DNA of 64,000 nucleotides from Bemisia tabaci (GCF_918797505.1 NC_092795.1:36064592-36128591); one strand, 5' to 3'; counted from the first letter of the stretch, positions 44,161 through 54,942 are shown. A program made the numbers and translations. The notes: a model not told the origin generated them from the sequence alone.

Positions 44161-46239
44161 GATTTTGCACTTAATTTTTAGAATTTTTTCTTTTTTTTTT
44201 GTTTTGTTTTCTACTATTTAATATTCATTTTTTGTTTGTTGGTAACTTGAATACCTAGTCTCTCTAAAATTTATTTATGCTAAGTAACTTGTGTGCCTTT
44301 AGCTTTTTCCTATTTACTTAGTTATTGAAGACTATTTTTTTGTTCTCCGAGATGATTCCAAGCAAAACTTTCCGTGCTTTTTAAAAGACATGCTTGGAAG
44401 TGAAAATACTGGACTTACGGCATTACAGTTCATATATACTTGCTCAGACTTACTCGTAGTTTAAGTTGATTTTTTTTTTGTCCTTCGTTTCATAAAGCAT
44501 TTGATGATTTTGATTTTTCCGAGTCTCTCTTAACTTTATGTAGGCTAAATAACTTTTGTGCTTGTGGCACTTTATTTTTTTTTACATCATACTTAGATCT
44601 CAAAAGTACTCTATTCATTTACTTTCTTACTCAGAATAATTTTGTATTCTCTTGACTTTTTAAGTGCTCCAGGTTAAATGTTTCTCGCTTTTAACTCTGC
44701 TCTCAAAGATAAAGGATACCCGTAATATGTAACTTTTACCTGGAGCTTCATGGTTCATATTTTACTTTAACTATTCTCATACCTAGTTATTTTCCTCATT
44801 TCTTGGCAATGTTCAATTTTTTCTCGAAGTAAGTCTCACTTACTTGTTTCAAGCCTTAATTAACTTCCATGTTAATAAAATACAATTTTTATTACTTTTT
44901 CAATTTTGAGTCTTAAATAATATTTATTTGTCGTATACCTAGTTACTACTTTTTTCAATCTGCTCAATTTCTGACAAAAGTGAACTTTCAGACAATCCAC
45001 TCCACTTAAGTACATTCCATTAGTCGCAACCACCGTAAATAGTTGGGTGTTTATAAAATTACTGCCTAAAGTAACCTCATTGAGGCAGCTTGGAGGATCT
45101 TATCAGCACTTAAATGTTTGGAATGAGATGTGAGATGCAGTGAAAGACTCAGTTTTGTCAGGAAAAAAGAGAAAACAATAAGAATCTTAGGGGGTGTCTG
45201 TAATCAGTGCCTAAAGTGTCTATCACTGGTGCCAAGCAGTTTTGGGGTGTCTATAACTGGCGAAAAGTTCATTTTGTGATTATTGAGAGTTTAAAATATA
45301 GTAACTAACGCATGAATAGTAAAAAATACTAGTTCATTAGAAAATATAAACCCTTAGCTTTCATTTAATCTCAAGATGAATGAATTTGGTTCAATTTATC
45401 AAAAGTTATGGCAAAAAAAGAGTCAAAATCTGCTTAAGGGTGTCTGTAACTGGTGGTTTCATCTTACTGCACATCGTTGCGATTTCTTGTCCCTTCATCT
45501 GAATATCGAAACAACTTTTTTCATGTTATTCAATGAGAGAACGGAGCTTCAGAAAATAAACTTCGGCAAAAGTTCAAAATAGGAAAGAAAAGAATAGACA
45601 AAATTCACATCAACCTGAATGCATCAACCATCAGTCGGCCTTGGTTAGCACATACATTCCTGGTGATAAAGTCATTTTCAGACCTGACATCTTGTCCATT
45701 CCTATCTTTTCCCAATTCTACTTAATCATATTCCATGGTAAGCATCATTTTTTGATTACACGATAGTTTTTGGAAAACGTGAAACATCTTGAATTCTCTG
45801 AACAAAATCCTCTTTCCTCAAAGATTTACCGGGACCTCCCAGGGAACTTTGGAGGAACTTTTATTTTACTTTTAACTTTTTATTTTTTTATATTGATTGC
45901 GTAGCGTATGCTTGAATGTCACAAAAGAAACAAAATTAACTCGCGTTAGCGGGATGAGGAAGAAAAAAAGAGAATTAGTTGAGTTTTAAGATTAATTTGA
46001 GGAGAGATAAAAAAATAATCATACTACTAGATTCGCAAATTCGTTGGTATAAACGTACACGACACTGCCAAGTTAACATGGGAATTGCCACCCGTAGCAT
46101 TGCCACACAGCACAATCGGGTCCTCCGCGAGTTGCTAATAGGCGCTCTCTACTAATAGTGAATAATACCATGTTTTCTCTCTCTTAATTCAGTGTTGATA
46201 GTGTATAATGTTTGCCCGATTTGGTTATATAAAAAAACG
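44161..46239. other. No gene; dispersed short motif
   Basis: AT-rich. The motif GGTGTCTGTAACTGG recurs in variants at 45191, 45214, 45244 and 45438. The frame 45376-45582 overlaps one of these and has no domain. Confidence 0.35.
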
Positions 46240-46540
46240 ACAAAATGCCCAATTTGGTTTTAGAAAGAAACACTCTACTATTGAACAGCTGCGTAGAATC
46301 ACAAAATTCATAGAAAATGCCTTACTTATTTTTCGACTAATTATCAAGGGCTGTACGAAGTAATTCCAAGTGAAAGAAGAGTGAAAATTTACATGGTTGC
46401 GGAATGGTTCATAGAAGACGAGGCGAGTACTGCGTCTCGACCTTTTTAGACGTGGCGCAAGCTTTTGATAGAGTTTCACACAAGAAATTAATAAAAATGC
46501 TAACTTCTTTACCTCCAGCCTGTCATGTAAAGTGTTGATA
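46240..46540 (+). pseudogene. Interrupted LINE reverse-transcriptase fragment
   Basis: The first piece (46240-46320) reads QFGFRKKHSTIEQLRRITKF, the template-grip region of Jockey-group RT. After about 90 bp of unrelated sequence and in another frame, 46425-46510 reads YCVSTFLDVAQAFDRVSHKK, the RT domain A with its catalytic aspartate. Stops and the insertion show that it is dead. The catalytic YxDD region is absent. Confidence 0.6.
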
Positions 46541-46997
46541 TAATAGTGTATAATGTTCTTTTTACCGCTCTTACTTCCTCCTTGGTACTTTGATCTTATT
46601 CCGCTTGTTGGTATGGATTTTTTTTCTTCCTCTAATGTGTTTTAAAAAAAAAACAGGAATTGTGCAGGGTTGTAAAACACGCTGACAGAACCTCTCAGTC
46701 GGAAATCAGACAAAAGCGTGGAGAAAACCTTTAAGGGTCGTATCCGTGAGAATCATTGTGGTTTAATCACATACGTCGCTGAGATTTTTAGGAGGATTTC
46801 TTTAAGCTTTGAGCGAAGTGACAGAAACTGTGCGCCTTCAGTATTCAAAGAAAATAATCGAGTCAATACGGTATATAAAATATGAATACTTTTTTAACGC
46901 GGCGAGACATGTGGAGAAATCCTCTAGTTTTCCAAAAATAAGTATTCATGACTAAATTAATGTCGCGTAATGTTGCTATGTATTACTCTAAATAGGT
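46541..46997. other. No gene seen
   Basis: AT-rich; ends in the TAA microsatellite. Confidence 0.4.
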
Positions 46998-47000
46998 TAA

Positions 47001-47036
<36 letters not shown>

Positions 47037-47045
47037 TAATAATAA
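46998..47045. repeat. (TAA)n microsatellite, 5' flank of the R4/Dong element
   Basis: About ten TAA units, then an A-rich break and three more units, directly against the retrotransposon. The same triplet resumes after its poly-A tail at 49438-49459. Confidence 0.85.
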
Positions 47046-49244
47046 AAGTTAACATGTGTGCATACGCAGCTTTCAAGAAGCATTCAAGATATTATTACTC
47101 ATCCTGACAAAATGCCGATATTTCTGACTGAAGGAGTGACGTTTGCGAAACATAAAGGAGGCGATTCGAAGGACCCATCTGAGTATAGACCGATTACATG
47201 TCTCTCCACGCTCTATAAAGTCATCACATCCATTGTAACCCGATTAATTGGGAGACATGTAGCTAAGTGGAAAATTTTGTGTGAAGAGCAGAAAGGGTGT
47301 CGCAAGGGAAGCTTCGGGTGCAAAGAGCTGTTAATAATTGATTCGGTTGTGCTCAAGCAGGCTGTAAAGGAACGTCGTAACTTACATGTGGGTTACATCG
47401 ACTACAAAAAAGCTTTTGATTCAATGCCGCACAGCTGGCTAATTCACGTTTTAAATATCTACCGAGTCCATCCTGTCATTGTTCATTTCCTGAAGAGCAT
47501 TTTGGCATCTTGGCGCACCAGAATCATAATACAAGGATCGGCGAGTGAATTGGAAACTGAGGTCATCCACATCCTGCGAGGTATTTTTCAAGGTGACAGT
47601 CTTAGTGCATTGTGGTTCTGTTTAGGCCTCAATCCCCTCTCAAATTGCATTCGAGAGATGAAGGTAGGGTTCCCTCTGCGTCGGAACAGACAAGTACTCC
47701 ACGTCATCAACCACCTAGCCTACTTGGATGATATTAAGATCTATGCATCCCAAAGAGACCAGTTGCATCAACTTTTCAAGGTGATTGAAGAGGTCAGTGA
47801 TGATATTGGCATGATGCTTGGAGTACCTAAATGCGCGACGCTCCATATAGAAAACGGCGTTATAGTGCGGGAGGATGGTTTTGTGACCAATTCTGGTGAC
47901 GTCATCAATAGCTTGACAATGGAGGATGCTTATAAATACCTTGGAATGTGGCAGAGCTCTTCCATCCAGAAGGTGAGAGTCAAAGAGCACCTGGTTAACA
48001 CCTTCGTTGATCGGCTGAGTGCGATACTTAAGACCTCTCTAAACTCAAAACATACGACCAAGGCAATCAACACCTTCGCCATTCCTGCGTTAGCGTACTC
48101 ATTTGGCGTTGTCCCATGGTCTGACACGGAGCTTGAGGGGCTTAATAGGAAAGTCAGAACCTTGATGACCAAGTGGAATAAGCATCACCCAAGAGCCGCG
48201 AAGGAGAGAATACACATCCCCCGCAAACAGGGGGGAAGAGGTATCCTTGATGTGAAGGAGGTCTGCCACAGCCAAGTCCGTAACCTGCGAAATTACTTCC
48301 TCAGTAGAAACGACAGCACTTTGCACGCTGCAGTAAATGCCATAGATAAATCCTACACGCCTTTGCGCCTCGCTTGTCACGATCTGAATGAAGAACAACC
48401 CTCAGACCCAGTTGCTGGCCAGTTGGAGGCATGGGCCTCCAAGCCGCTGCATGGACGCTTTTATCATTCAGTTGCGCAGGATCATGTTAGTGAAGGAAAG
48501 TCTTTCTTGTGGTTATCGAAAGGGCAGCTGTATCCAGAAACGGAAGGATTTGTTCTCGCAATACAAGACCAAGTGATCAGTACCAGGAATTACAAGAGAT
48601 ATATACTGAAGGAGAAGATCGAGAGCGATAAGTGTAGGAAGTGTAATGCTGCATCCGAGACAATAGATCACATTACATCTGGTTGCGCATTGCTTGCAGG
48701 GAAGGAATATACCGAGCGGCATAACAACATGGCTAAAATTATACATCTAGCGCTGGCCAACGATCGAGAACTATGTGATACTGCTGAACCCTACTACAAA
48801 TATTGCCCAGCCACGGTCCTGGAGAATCAGCGCTTCCGGCTCTATTGGGATAACCCGATCCTAACCGATAAAACCATCATGGCAAACAGACCGGACATAG
48901 TGCTTGTTGATAAGCGAGATCGCACCGCTTACATCATTGATATTAGCATCCCTAATAATCATAACTTGGAGCTGAAGTATCAGGAAAAGATGGTAAAATA
49001 TCTGCCCTTAGCTGCAGAAATGAAGCGATTATGGAACCTGAATATTGTTTGTATCAAGCCCCTGATAATGTCAGTAACGGGGATAGTTCCAAAAAGTTTA
49101 GTTCAACATCTTCGAGACCTCGGAATAAACAGTTACCTGCTTCATTCAATGCAGAAGTCCGTCGTTATAAGCACGTCAAGTATTGTCAGGTCGTTTCTTA
49201 ATATCGAATAATTTTTTTGATTTCGCTTAAAATTTAATTTTTTT

Positions 49245-49298
<54 letters not shown>

Positions 49299-49438
49299 AC
49301 TTTAAAATAACGTTTACCCTTTTTTTCAAGCAAGATAGTATGTGTTACTGACTTTGGCCTGTGGCCCGTCAGTAATACTTGTGCCGGAAGTGTTCCCTCT
49401 TCTGAGTTACAAAAAAAAAAAAAAAAAAAAAAAAAAAA
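47046..49438 (+). mobile_element. 5'-truncated R4/Dong-like non-LTR retrotransposon
   Basis: A 2.4-kb insertion lying within a (TAA)n tract. Dong of Bombyx mori is known to insert into TAA repeats, and the coding content here (RT plus a restriction-enzyme-like endonuclease) fits that R4 clade. The N-terminal DNA-binding region is missing, so it is truncated at the 5' end. The 3' UTR includes a 44-base T run and ends TCTGAGTTAC plus poly-A (49411-49438). Because TAA lies on both sides, the target duplication cannot be measured. Confidence 0.75.
47058..49211 (+). CDS. R4/Dong-type reverse transcriptase with restriction-like endonuclease
   Basis: 717 codons, open from the 5' truncation point (the first codon is GTG, not a true start). 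Reverse transcriptase: YRPITCLSTLYK (residues 43-54), domain A with IDYKKAFDS (114-122), QGDSLS (178-183) and the catalytic AYLDD (221-225). Endonuclease region: zinc motif C526, C529, H538, C543, then the PD-(D/E)xK-like core RPDIVLVDK (611-619) followed by IDISIP (627-632). This single-ORF plan, with the endonuclease after RT and no apurinic endonuclease before it, defines the R2/R4 group. The enzyme nicks a specific target and primes cDNA from it. No internal stop is present, so the insertion may be recent. Only the N-terminus is missing. Confidence 0.85.
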   Translation: MHTQLSRSIQDIITHPDKMPIFLTEGVTFAKHKGGDSKDPSEYRPITCLSTLYKVITSIVTRLIGRHVAKWKILCEEQKGCRKGSFGCKELLIIDSVVLKQAVKERRNLHVGYIDYKKAFDSMPHSWLIHVLNIYRVHPVIVHFLKSILASWRTRIIIQGSASELETEVIHILRGIFQGDSLSALWFCLGLNPLSNCIREMKVGFPLRRNRQVLHVINHLAYLDDIKIYASQRDQLHQLFKVIEEVSDDIGMMLGVPKCATLHIENGVIVREDGFVTNSGDVINSLTMEDAYKYLGMWQSSSIQKVRVKEHLVNTFVDRLSAILKTSLNSKHTTKAINTFAIPALAYSFGVVPWSDTELEGLNRKVRTLMTKWNKHHPRAAKERIHIPRKQGGRGILDVKEVCHSQVRNLRNYFLSRNDSTLHAAVNAIDKSYTPLRLACHDLNEEQPSDPVAGQLEAWASKPLHGRFYHSVAQDHVSEGKSFLWLSKGQLYPETEGFVLAIQDQVISTRNYKRYILKEKIESDKCRKCNAASETIDHITSGCALLAGKEYTERHNNMAKIIHLALANDRELCDTAEPYYKYCPATVLENQRFRLYWDNPILTDKTIMANRPDIVLVDKRDRTAYIIDISIPNNHNLELKYQEKMVKYLPLAAEMKRLWNLNIVCIKPLIMSVTGIVPKSLVQHLRDLGINSYLLHSMQKSVVISTSSIVRSFLNIE

Positions 49439-49459
49439 TAATAATAATAGTAATAATAA

Positions 49460-50243
49460 AAAAACATAATTTTTACGCCATTTCAGGCAACGCAATATCG
49501 GTGACCTGGTCTTGAGACAGATCCGACCGCACGATGAGGAATAAGGAGGAAAAATTCGCGCAATAAAACATTGTAAGCCTGCAGCAGTCAGAGATGCAAT
49601 TCCACCAAGGTTGCGAGATCAACTCAACATATTTAAATTACAAATGCGAATACCTATATTCATACAAAACTTTCTTCTTAGAAAAAAGTAAATTCTACGT
49701 TTAAAGTGTATTTGATGACGCAGAGATGAGACATATTGGCATTTGCCTGGCGTTTCACGATTTTTGGGCGAGAAAATCCGAAGTAGACCCATTAGAAATA
49801 CCATATTCTCTAGATTGGAGTCGTGGTAAGAAATCCGGTCAAATTTTCAATAGTGGGAGCCGCTCATTATTATTAGTATTATTTGAAACTCTTTTCACAG
49901 GTATCTGCTTTCTGTGTAAATAGTGACTGAAGTTTATCTAGTGCAATACTATTGCAATAAAGGCTGTTACTTAGGTACTGTTTTTCTTCCATTTTTCCCG
50001 ACTTGAAAAGAGACAAATGTTGTGAAGAAACGACGGGCAATGAGACAATTTCTAAATTGAAACACCACGTTTTATCACTATTTTACTCCGTGAATTTTTC
50101 CAGGGAGCTATTCACGGAACAGAAGGCTCGGATATGAACCCTTGCCTTGCGTTCGGCTCATATTCCAGCTATGATGATTACTTTCAGCTCTTCAAGCTCT
50201 TAGATGACGAAAAACAGCAATTTTACACCGGCTAACACCGCTG
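49460..50243. other. No gene seen
   Basis: Frame 49726-49923 has no domain. Confidence 0.4.
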
Positions 50244-50500
50244 CTCTGCCGCGCTCAGGAAAAACGCCGTATGGACTTTCAGTCGTTACTAAATTTCCTT
50301 TGATAAAACTAGAATTTTCTGGAGAACTTGTGAATATTTTCGATTCAATTTTTCAGATAATTGTGTTCGCAAATTCAACTAAAATTTCTAAAAATTTCAG
50401 GGAAAAATATACATGACTTTCTTTAAAAATTCACATTTTATTAAGGAGGATTTGGCAACTCTCCAATGTTCACACGGCGTTTTTCCTTAGTACGGCAGTG
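50244..50500. repeat. CACTGCCGTGCTAA MITE, copy 3 of 3
   Basis: The left end CTCTGCCGCGCTCAGG and right end CCTTAGTACGGCAGTG are mirrors. The inner sequence is parallel to copies 1 and 2. 257 bp, the same length as copy 1. Confidence 0.7.
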
Positions 50501-50516
50501 CTCCTCTCGTACCTAC

Positions 50517-50840
50517 CGGAGAAAAAAACTTAGTGCGTGGGACCCGAAGTTGAGGTTATATGAATCTCTGAAGTTTTCGGATCACGTATCTAGCTTAAAC
50601 CGCAAGTCGATATCATAATTAGAACTAAAGTTATGGCCAGTGGTGCGTGACTTTTGAATAACCCTGTATAGCGAAGGGTTCGGGTCACACATCTGAAGTA
50701 CTCCAGTACATACCGAAGTGCCTCGATGTCTGACCCGAACCTCGGCAGCTCGACCTCAAGTTTTCGGATGCGTGATCAGAAAACCTCAGAGATCCATATG
50801 ACCTCAACTTCGGGTCCCATGCACTAAGTTTCTTTCTCCG
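50517..50840. repeat. CGGAGAAAAAAACTTAGTGC MITE with a nested element
   Basis: The left arm CGGAGAAAAAAACTTAGTGC, then GGGACCCGAAGTTGAGGT, is mirrored by ACCTCAACTTCGGGTCCC, then GCACTAAGTTTC and TTTCTCCG. Between the arms, at 50595-50668, sits the right half of the mariner-type MITE seen at 32715. Confidence 0.7.
50595..50668. repeat. Right-half copy of the mariner-type MITE
   Basis: It matches the last 74 bp of the 32715-32935 unit, ending CTTTTGAATAACCCTGTA. It is nested inside the surrounding MITE, so that MITE was already present when it inserted. Confidence 0.65.
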
Positions 50841-51131
50841 TGCTCCGCCCCAGAGCTTTCCGTGTATTTTTGTTTTTTTTTCGATTTAAACCGCGACTCC
50901 TACTTGACAACGGTGGATTCACCGCGAAATTCATTTCGCGGGCACATTAAACATGCACCCGGTGTAGTCCCGGCCTCGACGCCTCGCGGAACCCGCAAGT
51001 GAAAGGGGTGGAAAAGAGGAGAGAGGGGCTAGCTTCGGGTACCGGAAACGCGTTCTGTAATGTGCAATCAAAATCGTACCGACGCAGCGCCACAAAGCCA
51101 CGGTAAAATGCAGCGCGGATTCCGCCGTCCT

Positions 51132-51169
<38 letters not shown>

Positions 51170-51548
51170 AAATACGATCTCACTGCTTAAAAGAGGGGAC
51201 CTTTTTCTGCTCCACGGTAAATATCAAGCGAAGTTTCGGAGTATTTTGGTCATAGCGAAACGCTTCGCTACTTTCGGGGAACGAACGGAGCTGGTCCCAT
51301 GTACATCTAAGCCCTCGTCCACACGCAAATGGACCTAATTTGGACGAATTAGTTCCACGAACTTCGGGTTCCAGGAACAAGTTCGTCACGAGGCGCTTGT
51401 AAGGACAGGGTCTTACCTATTCCTGGTTATCTGACCCGACCGCATAAAAAAGAGAGTCCAACACTGCGTGGAAGAAAATTGACTAAATTTAGGTAGACCT
51501 ATTCTTGAATTAGCCACCGATAAGATCCTTTTGAATCTAGAGGAAAAC
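50841..51548. other. No gene; 34-base poly-T run
   Basis: A T run at 51134-51167 ends a GC-richer patch. Reading poly-T as protein produces artefact frames on both strands. No domain. Confidence 0.4.
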
Positions 51549-51591
51549 TGGACTGCATTTTGCAAAAAGGAACCATGAGCATTTCAATGTC
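51549..51591 (+). repeat. Fragment of the GGATTGCATTTTGC MITE
   Basis: GGACTGCATTTTGCAAAAAG followed by GAACCATGAGCATTTCAATG matches the left arm of the 43017 element and is cut exactly where the CACTG MITE begins. Confidence 0.6.
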
Positions 51592-51809
51592 CACTGAAAA
51601 AAAAAAAAAAAAAAAAAAAACACATTGGATGTAGAGTCCACACTCTTAAAAACCTCGACAAGAAAAAATACTCTGGATTCGATCGGATTTATTAAATCAA
51701 GAACCAAGCCTCTTAATTTGAGCGGATTTCCTTTTGATTGAAGCTTAAATCTGATTGAAACAAGAGTCAATTTTCTTGTCGATGTTTTCAAGAGTCTGGA
51801 CTCTAGATC

Positions 51810-51845
<36 letters not shown>

Positions 51846-51850
51846 CAGTG
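51592..51850. repeat. Main CACTGG-family MITE, copy 4
   Basis: It starts CACTG followed by 24 A and ends with a 29-base T run and CCCAGTG. The inner words CACATTGGATGTAGAGTCC and GTCTGGACTCTAGATCC are typical. The flanking dinucleotides do not match, probably because it inserted into an older repeat that then changed. Confidence 0.75.
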
Positions 51851-51962
51851 CGGCCTTGTATGCAATAACAGAAAGTCGCCAATAAACGCATGTTTTCAAT
51901 CATTTTTCTTAAACCCCCCCGGAATAAAGTTTTTTTCCCTCCACTTGAAATGATTCCATCGT

Positions 51963-52223
51963 AATTATAGATTTAGTATATTTAAGTGCTGTTTATATCA
52001 GCACTTAAATATTAATAACTATATTACTTTATGTATATATTATTCTACCTCTCCTTCTCTATTGCTAATGATTAATATATATATTATTCTACCTCTCCTT
52101 CTCTATTGCTAATGATTAATATCTTTTTTAATTATAGATTTAGTATATTTAAGTGCTGTTTATATCAGCACTTAAATATTAATAACTATATTACTTTATG
52201 TATATATTATTCTACCTCTCCTT
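51963..52223. repeat. Tandem duplication with 167-bp period
   Basis: Bases 51963-52056 recur at 52130-52223 without a visible difference. A shorter unit ending TATTGCTAATGATTAATAT is itself doubled in between (about 52036-52121). Each long unit holds the hairpin AAGTGCTG...CAGCACTT. Such identity implies a recent event or an assembly artefact. Confidence 0.75.
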
Positions 52224-52483
52224 CTGTGAACGCAACGAAGGAATTAAGATCAACGTCCGTCAACAGCGTCAAAGCGGTGGAGATGAAATTACGGAGGGAC
52301 TCGGAAGCGGGTTACCGCGAGAGCGCGGAAAATTTGTCGAAGATAATGAGAAAAAAGGCGATAACGAAGGGTCGCGACGACGGGCGAGACGTGTTTAATT
52401 CTGGAACAACTTAATTAGCGCGCTAATGGAGACCCACTCGGCCCTCCTTTCGACAAACCCCCAGACGACAGGGGAACCCCTTC
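52224..52483. other. No gene called
   Basis: A GC-richer patch with three overlapping short frames (52106-52577). No domain or splice context. Confidence 0.3.
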
Positions 52484-52591
52484 CTGGTGACAACCCCGCC
52501 ATCTCGTTCACGTTTATCCCTGTTGCCGCACGTGACAAGAACCCACAAAAATCAGCGGGGAAAACTGAAGACAACATTCACGTGAAACTCA

Positions 52592-52829
52592 CACTGAAAA
52601 AAAAAAAACACATTGGATATTCGGATCTAGAGTCCAGACTCTTAAAAACGTCGACAAGAAAAAGCCTTCTTGATTCAATCAGAATCTAGCTTAAATCAAG
52701 AACCGAGCATCTTAATTTAAGCGGATTTTGTTTTGATTCAAGCAAAACTCCGATCGTATCAAGAGTATTTTTTCTTGTCGATGATTTTAAGAGTCTGGAC
52801 TCTAGATCCAATGTGTTTTTTTTCCAGCG
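52592..52829. repeat. Main CACTGG-family MITE, copy 5, with empty-site partner
   Basis: 238 bp, starting CACTG and ending CAGCG (one mismatch to CAGTG), flanked by CA on both sides (52590-52591 and 52830-52831). The duplicated unit at 53205-53220 lacks the insertion and reads AAAACTTAGGCTGCGGG. This directly supports a 2-bp target duplication. Confidence 0.85.
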
Positions 52830-52833
52830 CAGG

Positions 52834-53092
52834 ATGCGGGCTGATAGTTGGAATTAATAGACAAAGCTCTAGACACAGAAGGCTTAGGAAGTATGAAGCG
52901 ATCCTATTGGTTGAAATGGGTGGTTCTTGTAGACTAAGGGGGCCAATGATGGTAACTATCGAGTCTTTCGTTGTTGCCGTTAGTTAGTCTATTACCTACG
53001 TCCTGTGTCCATTGCAACCACCCACTTCCACCGATAGGATCCACCCATATCCTTTTTGTCTTCTTTGTTTTATCAATTTCGATAATCAACCC
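52834..53092. repeat. CTGCGGGCTGATT MITE, copy A
   Basis: The left arm TGCGGGCTGATAGTTGG and AGCGATCCTATTGGTTGAAA are mirrored by CCGATAGGATCC and TCGATAATCAACCC. About 259 bp. Confidence 0.65.
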
Positions 53093-53213
53093 ACTGGTGA
53101 CAACCCCGCCACTCCTTTACTCACGTACCACTCACGTTTATCCTTGTCGCCGTACGTAAAGAACCCACGAAAATAAAAAAAAAACTGAAGACAACATTCA
53201 CGTAAAACTTAGG

Positions 53214-53488
53214 CTGCGGGCTGATTCTTGAAATTTATACACAAAACGATGGACAAAGAAGACTTAGGGGGTATGAAGCGATTCTATTGGTTGAAATGGG
53301 TGGTTCTTACAGACTAAAGGGGTAAATGTTGGACTAACCCGGGTCCATTGTGGGATGCCGTTAATTAGTCTATTACATACCTCCTATGTCTATTGAAATC
53401 ACCCGCTTCCACCAATAGGATCCCTCCATATCTCTTTATTCCTCTTTGTCTATGGCTTTGCTTATCAATTTCAACAATCAGCACGCAG
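53214..53488. repeat. CTGCGGGCTGATT MITE, copy B
   Basis: It starts CTGCGGGCTGATTCTTG and ends CAACAATCAGCACGCAG. 275 bp and less worn than copy A. Confidence 0.7.
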
Positions 53489-54701
53489 AATATTTGGCCT
53501 AAGTGTAGAGTTTCGGCTTTAGTTTGAGGTAACGCTTACAAGGACAGATCTTCCCGAGAGAGTCTCTCCGTTTCACTCCAGAAAAAAGTAAACGGGCCTT
53601 TTGTACACTTCTTCCTCAACAAATTACCGTTGTTTCTGGCAAGAAATGACTTGAAAATCACAATATACGTCGGAGACCACTAGAATTTACTCTTAGCTTC
53701 ACAATCCAATAAAGGTTTTTGCCTTTGAATCCAGAGTCAAGACTCTTAAACAATTTGATAAGTAAAATACTTTTGATTCAATCTGATAAGCAAAAATCCG
53801 ATTGAATAAAGAGTAGTTTTTCCTGTCAAATATTGTAAGAGTCAGCAGGCTGATTATTTTTCGCGTCGATAAGTTAGCGACTCACGGATAACGACTGAAT
53901 TCTAACGACGTCCTTTAGCCGAGCGATTATTTACATCGAATTCCGCTGATCGTTACTCATCAATCGATAACTTAGCGTCGTTAAGTTAACGATCTGGATC
54001 CCGACGTTGCCAACGTGAAAGAAAATAATAGACCATTAATCAACCAATCAAAGAGCGTTTATGATTCAAGCAGCGCTCCAACTGCGCGGCGGCGTAAGTT
54101 GAAAACAAGCAGGAAGCTCCAACGCATTCGCGTCGGAAAGCGGCTCTGGCGACGGTAGGTAGTTGTTACGCGTTTACGGTTTCCTTGGTAACCTTTGTTT
54201 GCTATCAGCTGATGTCGAGTAGTATGACTAGGAAGCTCCAACCACCAACCCAACCACGGCATTCTTCGAAAAAAGCGCGAAAACTTATAGATTTGAATTT
54301 TCAAATTTTAAACGTAAAGTACATTTTTTCCAGTGCGAGATTAAAGCACAGACCCGTTTTGAATTATTGACAGTATCACCATGATTCCAAAAATACACTA
54401 CACAACATAGCATTCGCTCACAGGAAAAAGATATCAATTAAAATAAAATCAGTCCCCCCTAAACAGCAGAAAATGGCGCCGATTCCCATCAACCAACACG
54501 CGGTCTCTCCAATGTAACATGGTCCGTTGATACTCCCCAGCTGGGACCGTCCGGAATAGCAGCTCTAGTGCAAGCACCAGAGCCGCTAACAACACGGTTC
54601 CCCTAACCTCTTTTCTTCACGTCACGCGGGTATGTTGTTGTTTACAGTGTCCGAATTTCGTTTGTGAGTGTGTTTTTCATTTTTAATTCCGATTAATAAG
54701 T
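53489..54701. other. No gene; decayed CACTGG MITE
   Basis: A degenerate main-family copy (CCAGAGTCAAGACTCTTAAA, then GATTCAATCTG) occupies about 53729-53838. The short frames at 54059-54370 have no domain. Confidence 0.45.
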
Positions 54702-54942
54702 ATGAGGACCAGCCCCAAAAGTAAAAAGGCCAAGGCAGCTGTAGCTGAAGGAGAAAAGAAGCCTAGAATCCGTATCAAGGAGAAGCAAAAGAAGTTACTT
54801 GTCGACTATTTGATGAGTCATTCAATTTTTGCGAAGAGTGGCCGGCAAGCAGGCCGTAGAAAATGCCAGCCGTATGTGGAAGCAACTGATTGATGCACTC
54901 AATGCTCACGGTCCCAAAAGGACGCAGAAGCAATGGCAAAAG
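54702..54942 (+). pseudogene. Myb/SANT-like DNA-binding exon with a frameshift
   Basis: ATG 54702 opens a basic N-terminus and the helix IKEKQKKLLVDYLMSH. After residue 46 the frame runs off. Shifting by one base at about 54840 restores AGKQAVENASRMWKQL and ALNAHGPKRTQKQWQK, which ends exactly at a donor (CAAAAG, then GTAAGT at 54943). The WKQL and KRT...QWQK spacing fits the Myb/SANT-like domain common in insect transcription factors and Harbinger-type transposon partners. One extra base, or an assembly error in GTGGCC, would explain the break. Later exons are not recognised nearby. Confidence 0.55.

Larger units (their letters stand above)
52484..53213. repeat. Tandem segmental duplication, two units
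   Basis: Unit 1 (from 52484) and unit 2 (from 53094) share CTGGTGACAACCCCGCCA, then CACGTTTATCC, AAGAACCCAC and CTGAAGACAACATTCACGT, and each is followed by the same MITE family (52834 and 53214). Unit 1 carries an extra CACTG MITE that unit 2 lacks. Confidence 0.75.

Noticed and set aside
49142..49495. Minus-strand ORF with runs of Lys and Phe
   Set aside because: Translation of poly-T and poly-A runs in the LINE 3' region.
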